Shown: positions 8,643 through 17,388 of the stretch, piece after piece
Layout: each line of letters starts with the position of its first letter
Numbering within the stretch: position 1 is the stretch's first letter
Assembly: GCA_030681675.1 (NCBI GenBank)
Contig: JAUXRP010000034.1
Coordinates: forward strand, 1 to 54,432
Direction of reading: 5' to 3'
Source of the DNA: Candidatus Planktophila sp.
Lineage (GTDB): Bacteria > Actinomycetota > Actinomycetes > Nanopelagicales > Nanopelagicaceae
DNA length: 54,432 bases
Notes under the pieces: model-generated
Databases searched by the model: none
Told to the model about the DNA's origin: nothing
Seen by the model: only the letters and a program-made list of their open reading frames with translations
Translations under genes and position numbers: made by a program

Positions 8643-9412
8643 CTTACGTGAGCGGGACAGATTGATTTAAAGAAACACCAATCACACAATCTACTAGGTT
8701 TAGGTGGCCAGTAATTTTTTTCAATGGATGTAAATATGTCCAAGGCCATGAGGTGCAAGGATTTTTCTGTGGATTCAAGTTCTGCAATAGTAGGGTTACT
8801 TCTGATTATTTTTCCATCGCCAAGATAAATCAGTTGCAATAGGCGGGGAAGTACCCCGCTATTTTTCCAATAAAGTAGAGCGTAGATACGGAGTTGGAAT
8901 AGAGCTTTTTCTTCCCATCCAGGTTTAGGTGCTTTGCCGGTTTTATAATCGATAATTCGCACTTCTCCTGTAGGTGCAATATCGAGGCGATCAACATAAC
9001 CGTGGAGATAAACATTCTCCTCAAAATCATTTTCCAAATGCAATTCTCGATGTGTAGCTTCAAACGTATCCGGGTGTTCTAACGTAAAGTAAGTTCGAAT
9101 AAGCGATGCGGCGCGATCGAGCCATTCTTTTTCATTACCAATCAACTCTGCAAGCTCTGGTTTTGCACTGACTTGAGCTGCCCACCTAGATGGAAGTAAA
9201 TCCACGGCCGTAGTTGGTGTTCTATCTTTTGCTAGGTTTTCAAAGAGATCATGCAAAACTGTATGCACCAAAGTTCCGCGTTCGGCATCTAGGCTCGGTG
9301 GTTGTGGAAGGCGATCAATTGAGCGATATTTATAGAGTTGAGGGCAGTTGTTATATTCATTCACCGCGCTAGGCGAGAGTCGTAGTCGGGGATCAGTGTT
9401 CACGAGATGCAA
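8639..9412 (-). CDS. RecB-family PD-(D/E)XK nuclease (Rv2119-like)
   Basis: A stand-alone RecB/Cas4-type nuclease domain. LSPSAVNEYNNCPQLYKYR is the N-terminal cysteine motif, GYVDRLDIAP and IIDYKTGKAP carry the D and D-x-K catalytic residues, and the C-terminal CDWCFFKSICPAH completes four Cys that could hold an iron-sulfur cluster. Length (257) fits the actinobacterial family beside trmI. It is divergent from trmI with a 42-bp gap. A role in DNA repair is inferred from family. Confidence 0.87.
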   Translation of the reverse strand: MHLVNTDPRLRLSPSAVNEYNNCPQLYKYRSIDRLPQPPSLDAERGTLVHTVLHDLFENLAKDRTPTTAVDLLPSRWAAQVSAKPELAELIGNEKEWLDRAASLIRTYFTLEHPDTFEATHRELHLENDFEENVYLHGYVDRLDIAPTGEVRIIDYKTGKAPKPGWEEKALFQLRIYALLYWKNSGVLPRLLQLIYLGDGKIIRSNPTIAELESTEKSLHLMALDIFTSIEKNYWPPKPSRLCDWCFFKSICPAHVS

Positions 9413-9454
9413 GATACTCGTACCTACCTTAAAATTTTCGCCTAAGATGCTCCC

Positions 9455-10306
9455 GTGTCTAATTTAGGTTATTTCGGGGAGGGCGATCGAATTCAACTGA
9501 CCGACCCGAAAGGCAAGTTGTACAGTTTTACAATCGTTGCAGGCAAAGAGTGGCATACCCATAAGGGCTGGATAACTCACGATGATTTAATTGGCATACC
9601 AGAAGGTTCAGTTGTCAGCACAACGGCAGGGTTAAAGTTCACGGCATTTAAACCCCTCTTAGCTGATTACGTTTTAACAATGCCACGAGGTGCCACAATC
9701 GTGTATCCAAAAGATGCCGCAATGATTATTGGAGTGGCCGATGTTTATCCAGGTGCACGTGTCCTTGAGGCTGGGGTAGGTAGTGGAGCGTTAACAATTT
9801 CGCTTTTGCGTGCAGTTGGTAGCAACGGTTCGGTTCATTCAGTCGAGCGCCGCAAAGATTTCGCTGAAATTGCTCGATCTAATATTGAAAATTATTTTTT
9901 AGGTACTCCAGAGAATTGGAAACTTACAGTAGGTGATCTTCAAGATCAGACCGTTGCCGATAGCTATGATCGAGTGATCGTGGACATGCTCGCACCATGG
10001 GAGTGTGTCGATATAGCTGCTCAGGCGCTTCGTCCCGGCGGTGTTTTCATGGCCTATGTAGCTACAACAACGCAGTTATCTGTTACTGCTGAAGCTATGA
10101 AGTCCGATGGTCGCTTTACTGAGCCCGAGAGTTCGGAGACTATTGTCCGAGGATGGCATCATGAAGGTTTAGCAGTTCGACCACAGCAGCGGATGATCGG
10201 ACATACAGGATTTCTCATTCAATCCCGGAAAATGGCACCCGGCGTAGAAGTTCTAGCTCGTAGACGTCGACCTGCGAAAGGAGCGTACGGTGTCTCGGAA
10301 GATTGA
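9455..10306 (+). CDS. trmI: tRNA (adenine-58-N1)-methyltransferase TrmI
   Basis: SAM-dependent enzyme that methylates A58 in the T loop of tRNA. The small N-terminal beta domain (FGEGDRIQLTDPKGKLYSF) precedes the Rossmann methyltransferase domain with the SAM loop VLEAGVGSGALT and the motif VIVDMLAPWE. Length 283 matches actinobacterial TrmI. It starts with GTG. In most actinobacteria the ATPase gene mpa/arc and the Pup-proteasome genes follow; here pafB starts 17 bases inside its end. Confidence 0.92.
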   Translation: MSNLGYFGEGDRIQLTDPKGKLYSFTIVAGKEWHTHKGWITHDDLIGIPEGSVVSTTAGLKFTAFKPLLADYVLTMPRGATIVYPKDAAMIIGVADVYPGARVLEAGVGSGALTISLLRAVGSNGSVHSVERRKDFAEIARSNIENYFLGTPENWKLTVGDLQDQTVADSYDRVIVDMLAPWECVDIAAQALRPGGVFMAYVATTTQLSVTAEAMKSDGRFTEPESSETIVRGWHHEGLAVRPQQRMIGHTGFLIQSRKMAPGVEVLARRRRPAKGAYGVSED

Positions 10307-11231
10307 ACGTCTTATTAATCTTACAATAGCTCTGCTTGCGACGAAGAGATATTTAACAAAAAGTGAAATCTTTAGATCTGTCGATGGATATGAAGGCAGT
10401 GCAGAGACAATGGAACGTATGTTTGAACGAGATAAAGATGATTTACGAAATCTCGGTGTCATCATTGAAGTAGGTAGTTTCGATCCAGTCTTTCAAGATG
10501 AAGCTGGCTACCGAATCAAGCCTGAAGGTTACTCTCTAAATCTAGGTGAAATCTCAGGCGTAGAAATAGCACTTTTGTCACTTGCAGCAGAGGCATGGCG
10601 TGGTGCTGCACTAGATGATGCAGCACATAGTGCGTTAACTAAACTTCATTCAATGGGTGTTGAATCAGATCTAGATGCACTTCCAGCTATTTCACCACGG
10701 TTGAATCCGACACATAGTGATTTTCAGGTGATTGCTCTTGCGATTTCTAAACGAGAGGTTATTTCATTCTCCTATCTCTCCACTGCAATGGTTGCGCAGA
10801 TTCGCACCATTGAGCCCTATGCCATTGCTACCAGAAATTCTCACTGGTACCTGGCTGGAAGAGATATGGAAAAGAATGAACTACGAACATTTAGGTTGGA
10901 CCGCATCGATGGCGAGATTTCAATTTCCCAAAGTAGTCAAGGTTTTGATATTCCTGCAGGCTTTGATGTCTTTGGATCTTTAGAAAGTGATGAACTGGTA
11001 AATATAGCCACTCTCGATATACGAAAGGGGAAAGCGCATCTTCTTAGATTAGTCGCCGATTCTTGCGTTGATAAAGGCGAGTGGGAGCAAATTACTGTTA
11101 AATACTTTGACCATCAACACTTTGTCGACCAGATTCTTTGGCATGGAGCCGATGTTTTAGTGATTGAACCAACTACACTGAGAAATCAAGTTATCGCCGC
11201 ACTCGAAGAGATAGTTCACTTACATGCATAA
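10290..11231 (+). CDS. pafB: WYL-domain transcription regulator PafB
   Basis: One half of the PafBC activator of the mycobacterial LexA-independent DNA-damage response. The N-terminal winged helix (residues about 1-75, with YLTKSEIFRSVDGY and MFERDKDDLRNLG) is followed by a WYL domain (HWYLAGRDMEKNELRTFRLDRI) and a WCX extension. It starts with GTG inside trmI and its end overlaps pafC by eight bases, so trmI-pafB-pafC form one transcript. Pup and proteasome genes, the usual upstream neighbours, are missing here. Confidence 0.9.
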   Translation: MSRKIERLINLTIALLATKRYLTKSEIFRSVDGYEGSAETMERMFERDKDDLRNLGVIIEVGSFDPVFQDEAGYRIKPEGYSLNLGEISGVEIALLSLAAEAWRGAALDDAAHSALTKLHSMGVESDLDALPAISPRLNPTHSDFQVIALAISKREVISFSYLSTAMVAQIRTIEPYAIATRNSHWYLAGRDMEKNELRTFRLDRIDGEISISQSSQGFDIPAGFDVFGSLESDELVNIATLDIRKGKAHLLRLVADSCVDKGEWEQITVKYFDHQHFVDQILWHGADVLVIEPTTLRNQVIAALEEIVHLHA

Positions 11232-12144
11232 TTTAGCTCAAACCCCATTAAGTCGAACGGCTAGACTTCTAGATTTAGTGCCCTATGTAGCCTCGCACCA
11301 AGGGATTGAGATCGCAGCTTTGGCTCAAAATTTCAACGTCACTCAAGCTCAGATGATCTCCGATTTAACAACCTTGTGGATGTGCGGATTACCGGGATAT
11401 ACCCATCTTGAGCTGATGGACTTATCTTTCGATTCAGGTTTCGTAACCATTCATAACGCTCAAACCCTTTCTAACCCTCGATCACTCAATAGTGAGGAGA
11501 CGATTGCGCTACTTCTTGGGTTGGATTTAGTAATAGAATCTTTACCTGCAGAACGTAGTGATTTGAGAGATCGTGCTACAGCATTAGTAGAAAAACTTTC
11601 CGCAAGAATTTCAATAAAAGCAAAACTAACTGCAATTCCATCGGCCGCAGGTTCGGTACGTGCATTGATTGAGAATGCGCTGACTAAAGACAGCTGGGTG
11701 GAAATTACTTATCACTCTTCATACTCCGATACCGTTTCCACTCGCGTAATACACCCCCTTGAACTACGACTTGATGGGGGTTATGAGTATTTGTGGGCTA
11801 TTTGTCACAGTGCGCGTGGCCTGCGAGTTTTCAGAATGGATCGCATACAAAAATTAGTACCTTGTGCGCCACCAGAAACACCGTTATATGCAGTTGACAA
11901 TCAAGCTGAAAAAACAGCTTATGTCATACGCGTTCATACTCGACCGAGAGCTGCAATGGAACGATTCTCTTTGGATCGTGATTCTCGATCGCGGGAAAAT
12001 GAGATTTTATCCTTTTCAAGCGAGTGGGTTATTCGTTCTGTCATGGCTTCATCTGGAAGCGTTGAGGTGTTGGAACCCTCTGGGCTTCGAAAAGAGATTG
12101 CTGAGAGCGCTCAAGGGATACTAGATCGTTACAATAGCCACTAG
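11224..12144 (+). CDS. pafC: WYL-domain transcription regulator PafC
   Basis: Partner of PafB, with which it forms a heterodimeric DNA-damage-response activator in mycobacteria. The first 75 residues form the winged helix (IEIAALAQNFNVTQAQMISDL), followed by a WYL domain containing EITYHSSYSDTVSTRVIHP and YLWAICHSARGLRVFRMDRI. Length is 306. It overlaps pafB and lies directly before tatA-tatC, the conserved actinobacterial order. Confidence 0.9.
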   Translation: MHNLAQTPLSRTARLLDLVPYVASHQGIEIAALAQNFNVTQAQMISDLTTLWMCGLPGYTHLELMDLSFDSGFVTIHNAQTLSNPRSLNSEETIALLLGLDLVIESLPAERSDLRDRATALVEKLSARISIKAKLTAIPSAAGSVRALIENALTKDSWVEITYHSSYSDTVSTRVIHPLELRLDGGYEYLWAICHSARGLRVFRMDRIQKLVPCAPPETPLYAVDNQAEKTAYVIRVHTRPRAAMERFSLDRDSRSRENEILSFSSEWVIRSVMASSGSVEVLEPSGLRKEIAESAQGILDRYNSH

Positions 12145-12227
12145 TCTCACCTTTCCAGGGAGCCTTGCTCTAGGGTAACCTTTCGCCATCACCTTTCGAA
12201 AAAAACATAAGCCAAGGAGTTAGTACT

Positions 12228-12410
12228 ATGAATCTAGGCCCAAGAGAAGTCGTTATTCTTTTGATTGTTGTCCTCGTCCTATTTGGTGCCAAACGCCTAC
12301 CCGACTCGGCTCGTTCTCTTGGCCGCTCAATGAGAATCTTTAAGAGCGAAATGAAGGAAATGAAGAGCGACGACACAGTTATTGAAGAAGACGGCAAAAC
12401 CGAGAAATAG
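12228..12410 (+). CDS. tatA: Twin-arginine translocase subunit TatA
   Basis: Pore-forming subunit of the Tat pathway, which exports folded proteins across the membrane. The 60-residue product has the short N-terminal membrane helix ([13 protein letters not shown]), the hinge [14 protein letters not shown] and an amphipathic helix with an acidic/basic tail. AAGGAG precedes the ATG by eight bases. It is followed after four bases by tatC. Confidence 0.95.
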   Translation: MNLGPREVVILLIVVLVLFGAKRLPDSARSLGRSMRIFKSEMKEMKSDDTVIEEDGKTEK

Positions 12411-12414
12411 ATTC

Positions 12415-13230
12415 ATGGCATCTGCAAGTCAGGAACGGATGCCGCTCATTGATCATTTACGGGAGTTGCGCAAACGTGTTCTAAAGTCAGCAGTCGCGGT
12501 TCTCGTAGTTTTCGTTGGTGGATGGTATTTATACAATCCCATTATTGCGACGTTGGCTAAACCCGTCTGTGATCTGAAAGCGGCTCAGCAATCTGGTGCG
12601 GCAAGTTGTGGTGCCTTATATATAAGCGGGGTTCTTGGTCCACTTGATCTTCAAATTAAAGTCGCACTTCTAACCGGTGTAATTGTTTCGGCGCCATTTT
12701 GGCTATATCAACTATGGGCATTCATAGCACCAGCGCTCCACCGAAAAGAAAAACGCACAACTGTACTTTTTATCTGTGCGGCAACACCATTTTTTGCCCT
12801 TGGGGCAACTCTCGGCTATTTGATTTTACCTATAGCGATTAAGGCTCTCTTTGGATTTACGCCAAATGCGATAAGCAACTTGGTGCGATTTGATGATTAT
12901 TTAGATTTTGTATTGAGATTGATTTTGTTAGTAGGTCTGGCCTTTGAATTACCGATTTTCTTATTGACCTTCAATCTCATCGGTTTTCTCCGAGGCAGGA
13001 CGATACTCAAACCTTGGCGCGTTTGGGTATTTGCGATTTTCCTTGTAGTAGCTGCCTTTTCACCTACCGCAGATCCTCTGAGTATGGTGCTCTTGGCTGC
13101 CCCACTGATTGTCTTTTATTTCATGGCAGGGGGCATTGCGGTTTTGGTCGATAAAAAGCGGGATAAGAGAAGCGCCTCAGTTCAAACTGGCGTTTCACCA
13201 ATCGAGAGCGCCACGCCAATTACCGATTAG
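12415..13230 (+). CDS. tatC: Twin-arginine translocase subunit TatC
   Basis: Signal-peptide receptor of the Tat complex in the inner membrane. The conserved amino end MPLIDHLRELRKRV and six membrane segments are visible, with the cytoplasmic loop WAFIAPALHRKEKR between segments 2 and 3 and PTADPLSMVLLAAPL near the end. The ATG at 12415, four bases after the tatA stop, gives 271 residues. An upstream ATG inside tatA would add 11 residues that do not fit the family. Confidence 0.94.
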   Translation: MASASQERMPLIDHLRELRKRVLKSAVAVLVVFVGGWYLYNPIIATLAKPVCDLKAAQQSGAASCGALYISGVLGPLDLQIKVALLTGVIVSAPFWLYQLWAFIAPALHRKEKRTTVLFICAATPFFALGATLGYLILPIAIKALFGFTPNAISNLVRFDDYLDFVLRLILLVGLAFELPIFLLTFNLIGFLRGRTILKPWRVWVFAIFLVVAAFSPTADPLSMVLLAAPLIVFYFMAGGIAVLVDKKRDKRSASVQTGVSPIESATPITD

Positions 13231-13247
13231 GGCGATAAGGTCGCCTC

Positions 13248-14117
13248 ATGTGGGCCTTAGCTATCAACCCGACCGCAGGCTCAGGCAAAGGTGCATCCAT
13301 CGGGAGATATGTCGCCGGCTTCCTAACGCAGCGCAGAGAAACCCACGAAATTGTTTCGGGAGATTCTGCTATCTCCTTAGTTGCTCATCTTAAGAAATTT
13401 ATTCAAAACTACCCTGATTGCCAAGGCGTGATTGCCGTTGGTGGCGATGGTTTGTTGCATAATATTTTGCAAGTAGTGGTTCCAGCTCAAATTCCACTCG
13501 CTGCTATTCCAGCCGGGACGGGAAATGATTTTGTTCGAACTCTTGGGTGGCCACTCGATGATTTCAATTCATATCTAGAGAGCATCATTTCGCGTAAACC
13601 ACGGTCCATGGATCTAGGGTTAGTAGATGGCGAGTGGTTCGGAGCAATTTTATCGACGGGATTCGATTCGATAGTAAATGAAAAAGCAAATACCATGATT
13701 TGGCCAAAGGGACCAATGAAATATAACGTTGCTATCGCAATTGAACTTCCACGATTTGCGCCTCGCAGTTATGAGATTACTCTTGATGATCGCTCGATTT
13801 CCACCCAGGCGATGCTTATCGCTATCTCTAATGGACGATCATATGGAGGGGGCATGTTGGTGTGCCCTGATGCCAACATTCATGATGGGCTATTCGATGT
13901 CATGGTGCTACATCCAGTCTCGAAAATTGAGTTCCTTAAGGTTTTCCCAAAGGTATTTAAAGGTACTCATGTAAACCATCCGGCAGTTGAAATCGTACGT
14001 AGCAAGAGAGTAACGATCGTTGCCGATGCCATCGCCTATTCAGATGGCGAGAGGATTGGTCGACTTCCTATATCTGCAGAGTGCATCCCTGGAGTGTTGC
14101 AAACATGGATGCCGTAA
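13248..14117 (+). CDS. Diacylglycerol/lipid kinase (DagK/YegS family)
   Basis: ATP-dependent lipid kinase with the DAGKc fold. NPTAGSGKG is the N-terminal phosphate loop, GGDGLLHN the catalytic signature and PAGTGNDF the second signature. The C-terminal domain carries GGGMLVCPDANIHDGLFDVMV, typical of YegS/BmrU/DgkB. Length (289) is normal. The likely role is recycling of diacylglycerol or sphingoid/isoprenoid lipid phosphorylation; the exact substrate is open. Its end overlaps helY by 13 bases. Confidence 0.9.
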   Translation: MWALAINPTAGSGKGASIGRYVAGFLTQRRETHEIVSGDSAISLVAHLKKFIQNYPDCQGVIAVGGDGLLHNILQVVVPAQIPLAAIPAGTGNDFVRTLGWPLDDFNSYLESIISRKPRSMDLGLVDGEWFGAILSTGFDSIVNEKANTMIWPKGPMKYNVAIAIELPRFAPRSYEITLDDRSISTQAMLIAISNGRSYGGGMLVCPDANIHDGLFDVMVLHPVSKIEFLKVFPKVFKGTHVNHPAVEIVRSKRVTIVADAIAYSDGERIGRLPISAECIPGVLQTWMP

Positions 14118-16489
14118 TCTCGCCAGCGCAGAGTTTTGAGGCTGCGAAGATACGAGGAGCACATCCTGTCACGCAGAGTTTTTTAGCTACCTTTAGTTTT
14201 GAGTTCGATCCATTTCAAATTGCGGCATGCCACGCCGTCGAAGAGGGGAGTGGCGTACTGGTTGCTGCTCCAACCGGCGCGGGCAAGACTGTTGTGGGCG
14301 AATTTGCTGCATTCTGTGCACTCAACCTTGGAAAGAAGTGCTTTTACACCACGCCAATTAAGGCGTTGTCGAATCAAAAATTCTTTGAATTTGTAGAGAA
14401 ATTTGGCGAAGACAAGGTTGGATTATTAACCGGCGATACAAGTATTAATGGTGAGGCCGATATCTTGGTCATGACAACCGAGGTCTTACGAAATATGTTG
14501 TATGCCGGCTCATCTACGTTAACTGGCCTGGGTTATGTAGTCATGGATGAAGTTCACTACTTAGCAAACAAGTTTCGAGGTGCGGTATGGGAGGAAGTAC
14601 TCATCCACCTCATGGAGAGCGTGCAGGTTATTTCCTTATCTGCCACAGTTTCAAATGCCGAAGAGTTTGGCGAATGGCTAGGTGAGGTTCGGGGAAATAC
14701 AACTGTAATAGTTAGTGAGATTAGACCGATTCCGCTTTATCAACACGTGCTTATTGGAAATCGTATGTTGGATCTCTTTCAAAGCCCTGGAGTGATAAAT
14801 CCTGAGATTTTGAAGCGAGAGCGTGAAGCTATTCGAAAGACATCAATGGATAGACATCGTAGAGGCAGCTCCAACGAGCCCAAAGCTCGTTTGTCCCGAT
14901 CAGATGTTATAGAAAGACTTCAACGGGAGAACATGTTGCCAGCTATTACCTTTATCTTTTCACGAGTTGGATGTGATGCGGCAGTCAAGCAATGCCTCGT
15001 CTCGGGTATCCGACTTACCTCTTCAGAGGAGCGAATCGAGATAAAAGCAACGGCCCTCAAATACACAGCGAATATCGCTGCAGAGGATCTTGAGGTTTTA
15101 AGTTTTAATGAGTGGTTAAGCGCCTTAGAGCGAGGAATTGCCGCCCACCATGCCGGTCTATTGCCAAGCTTTAAAGGCGCGGTGGAGGATTTATTTCAAC
15201 GTGGTCTGATAAAGGCGGTTTTTGCAACTGAAACGCTCGCCCTTGGTATTAACATGCCCGCTCGAACTGTTGTCTTGGAAAAACTCGTCAAATTTAATGG
15301 TGAAGCTCATGTTCCAATTACTCCGGGGGAGTACACCCAGTTAACTGGTCGTGCTGGCCGACGTGGGATCGATATTGAAGGAAATGCCGTAATTCAATGG
15401 TCCCCAACTGTCGATTCAGCTTCTGCGGCGGGCCTGGCATCTACTCGAACATATCCATTGCGTTCATCGTTTGCACCTTCCTACAACATGTCCATAAACC
15501 TAATTTCGCGATTTGGCCGAGAACGTGCACGAAGATCGCTTGAATCATCATTTGCTCAATTCCAAGCCGATCGTGCGGTAGTGGGATTGTCTAGGCAGAT
15601 TCGCAAAAATGAAAGCGCTATCGAAGAAATTCTTTCACATGCAGTGTGTCACCTGGGAGATTTTATTGACTATGCAAGTATCCGTCGGGAAATAAAGGAG
15701 GTTGAACTCTTACTCAGCAAGCGAGATCAGAAAAAGAGTTTTGATACACGACAACGTTCTCGATTAGAGAGTGATTTAAGTGAGCTGAGAAAATCACTTC
15801 GAAATCATAGCTGCCACAGTTGCAATGAGCGCGAGGATCATGCGCGATTCACCGAGCGTGCTGGACGCTTAAATCGCGAAAATGAAGGGCTACGTACCCG
15901 AGTTGAAAGTCGAACCAATGTTATTGCTAAAACATTTGATCAAATTTGCCAAGTGTTAACGCACTTGAATTATATCGAAGGTGAAAAACCAACTTCTCAA
16001 GGCAAGATACTAACTAAAATTTATGCAGAGTCGGATCTCTTATTGACTGAATCGATTCGTTGTGGGTTATTTGATGAACTTAATGCCGCCGAACTCCTCT
16101 CAATCGTTTCATGCATGATTTTTGAATCGAGAACGACGGAAAACTCAGCTCCAAAGATGCCAAGTATCAGAGTCCAAAATGCATTAACTGAAGTTGTTTC
16201 TATTTGGGCTCAACTTGAGGAAATTGAAAGTACATACGGAGTTAAGACGCAACGCGAACCAGATGCTGGTTTTTGTTGGATCTCCTACAAATGGGCCAGT
16301 GGTGGTTCATTGCATAGCGTGTTAAAAGGTAGTGACATGTCCGTTGGAGATTTCGTACGATCAATTAAACAACTCATCGATCTTCTCAATCAAATCGCAG
16401 GTGCAAGTGAAACTCTTCGTCCAGTATGCAAAGATGCAGTCAAACGAATTGACAGAGGTGTCGTCGCCTATTTAATGGGTGATGTATGA
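14105..16489 (+). CDS. helY: DEAD/DEAH-box helicase, HelY/Ski2 type
   Basis: A superfamily 2 helicase like mycobacterial HelY (Rv2092c). Motifs: VAAPTGAGKT (Walker A, about residue 53), VMDEVHYLAN (DEVH), SLSATVSN (III), HHAGLLPSFKG and QLTGRAGRRGID (VI). An arch-like middle and a C-terminal DSHCT-type helical domain follow, with a Cys pair in HSCHSCNE. The ATG at 14105 has GGAG ten bases upstream, while an earlier ATG at 14081 lies further inside the kinase gene. Probable RNA or DNA helicase; the substrate is not settled in this family. Confidence 0.9.
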   Translation: MDAVISPAQSFEAAKIRGAHPVTQSFLATFSFEFDPFQIAACHAVEEGSGVLVAAPTGAGKTVVGEFAAFCALNLGKKCFYTTPIKALSNQKFFEFVEKFGEDKVGLLTGDTSINGEADILVMTTEVLRNMLYAGSSTLTGLGYVVMDEVHYLANKFRGAVWEEVLIHLMESVQVISLSATVSNAEEFGEWLGEVRGNTTVIVSEIRPIPLYQHVLIGNRMLDLFQSPGVINPEILKREREAIRKTSMDRHRRGSSNEPKARLSRSDVIERLQRENMLPAITFIFSRVGCDAAVKQCLVSGIRLTSSEERIEIKATALKYTANIAAEDLEVLSFNEWLSALERGIAAHHAGLLPSFKGAVEDLFQRGLIKAVFATETLALGINMPARTVVLEKLVKFNGEAHVPITPGEYTQLTGRAGRRGIDIEGNAVIQWSPTVDSASAAGLASTRTYPLRSSFAPSYNMSINLISRFGRERARRSLESSFAQFQADRAVVGLSRQIRKNESAIEEILSHAVCHLGDFIDYASIRREIKEVELLLSKRDQKKSFDTRQRSRLESDLSELRKSLRNHSCHSCNEREDHARFTERAGRLNRENEGLRTRVESRTNVIAKTFDQICQVLTHLNYIEGEKPTSQGKILTKIYAESDLLLTESIRCGLFDELNAAELLSIVSCMIFESRTTENSAPKMPSIRVQNALTEVVSIWAQLEEIESTYGVKTQREPDAGFCWISYKWASGGSLHSVLKGSDMSVGDFVRSIKQLIDLLNQIAGASETLRPVCKDAVKRIDRGVVAYLMGDV

Positions 16490-17388
16490 CGTTAATGCTT
16501 TTAGACAGTGCATCTTTGTGGTATCGCGCTTACTATGGAATGCCCGATACTTTATTGGCCCCTGATGGAACGCCAGTAAATGCGATTCGCGGATACATAG
16601 ATATGACTGCCAGGTTAATTTCCATCTATAAACCCAATCGTTTGGTTGCCTGTTTGGATGGCGATTGGCGTCCAACGTGGCGCGTTGAACTTTTCCCTGA
16701 GTACAAAGCTAACCGCCTAGAAGCAGAGGGCGAAGAAGAGGAAGAGCCAGAAACTCTTACACCACAGATTCCAATTCTCTTGGACCTTCTGGATTTATTT
16801 GGAATTCCTGTGGTTGGTGTAGATGATTTTGAGGCCGATGACGTCATGGCAACCTATGCTGAAGTTGAAAATGGTCCAATTAGAATTGTTACTGGCGATC
16901 GTGATTTGTTTCAAATGGTTGATGATAAACGTGACATTAAGGTCGTCTACTTAGCTAAAGGAATTTCTCAACATGATTTAGTCGACGTGAAGTATGTTTC
17001 CGATAGGTATCAAATTCCGGGGGAGCGCTACGCCCTCTTTGCAATGTTTAGAGGTGATCCATCAGATGGCCTGCCTGGTGTGCGTGGAATAGGAGAAAAA
17101 GGTGCTGCACTCATAGCAAATAATTTTGCTAATGTCGATGACGTGATAGCTGGCGCTCATGGTGCTCACGCAAGCCTGCCTGCTGCACTTGCAAAAAAGA
17201 TAATCGCCGGAACTGATTACTTAAAAATTGCACCAACCGTGGTTCAAGTTGCTCGAAATGTGAGCCTACCTCGTGTGGATATATCGATGCCGAAAACACC
17301 TAGAGATTTATCAGAGATTTATCAATTTAAGGCGCGTTATGGTCTCGGTGCCAGCGTGGATCGCTTGATCAGTGCTCTAGGTTGGTAA
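16486..17388 (+). CDS. 5'-3' exonuclease (PolI N-terminal-like)
   Basis: A stand-alone flap/5'-3' exonuclease homologous to the N-terminal domain of DNA polymerase I (Rv2090-like). Metal-binding acidic residues lie in MLLDSASLWYRAYY, ACLDGDWRPTWR, DDFEADDVMATYA and VTGDRDLFQ. The helix-hairpin-helix GDPSDGLPGVRGIGEKGA follows. It starts four bases inside the helY stop (ATGA overlap), so the two are co-translated; both fit nucleic-acid repair or turnover. Confidence 0.9.
   Translation: MTLMLLDSASLWYRAYYGMPDTLLAPDGTPVNAIRGYIDMTARLISIYKPNRLVACLDGDWRPTWRVELFPEYKANRLEAEGEEEEEPETLTPQIPILLDLLDLFGIPVVGVDDFEADDVMATYAEVENGPIRIVTGDRDLFQMVDDKRDIKVVYLAKGISQHDLVDVKYVSDRYQIPGERYALFAMFRGDPSDGLPGVRGIGEKGAALIANNFANVDDVIAGAHGAHASLPAALAKKIIAGTDYLKIAPTVVQVARNVSLPRVDISMPKTPRDLSEIYQFKARYGLGASVDRLISALGW

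Noticed and set aside
12170-12397. Minus-strand frame opposite tatA
   Set aside because: Shadow of tatA, which has clear family motifs and a ribosome site.
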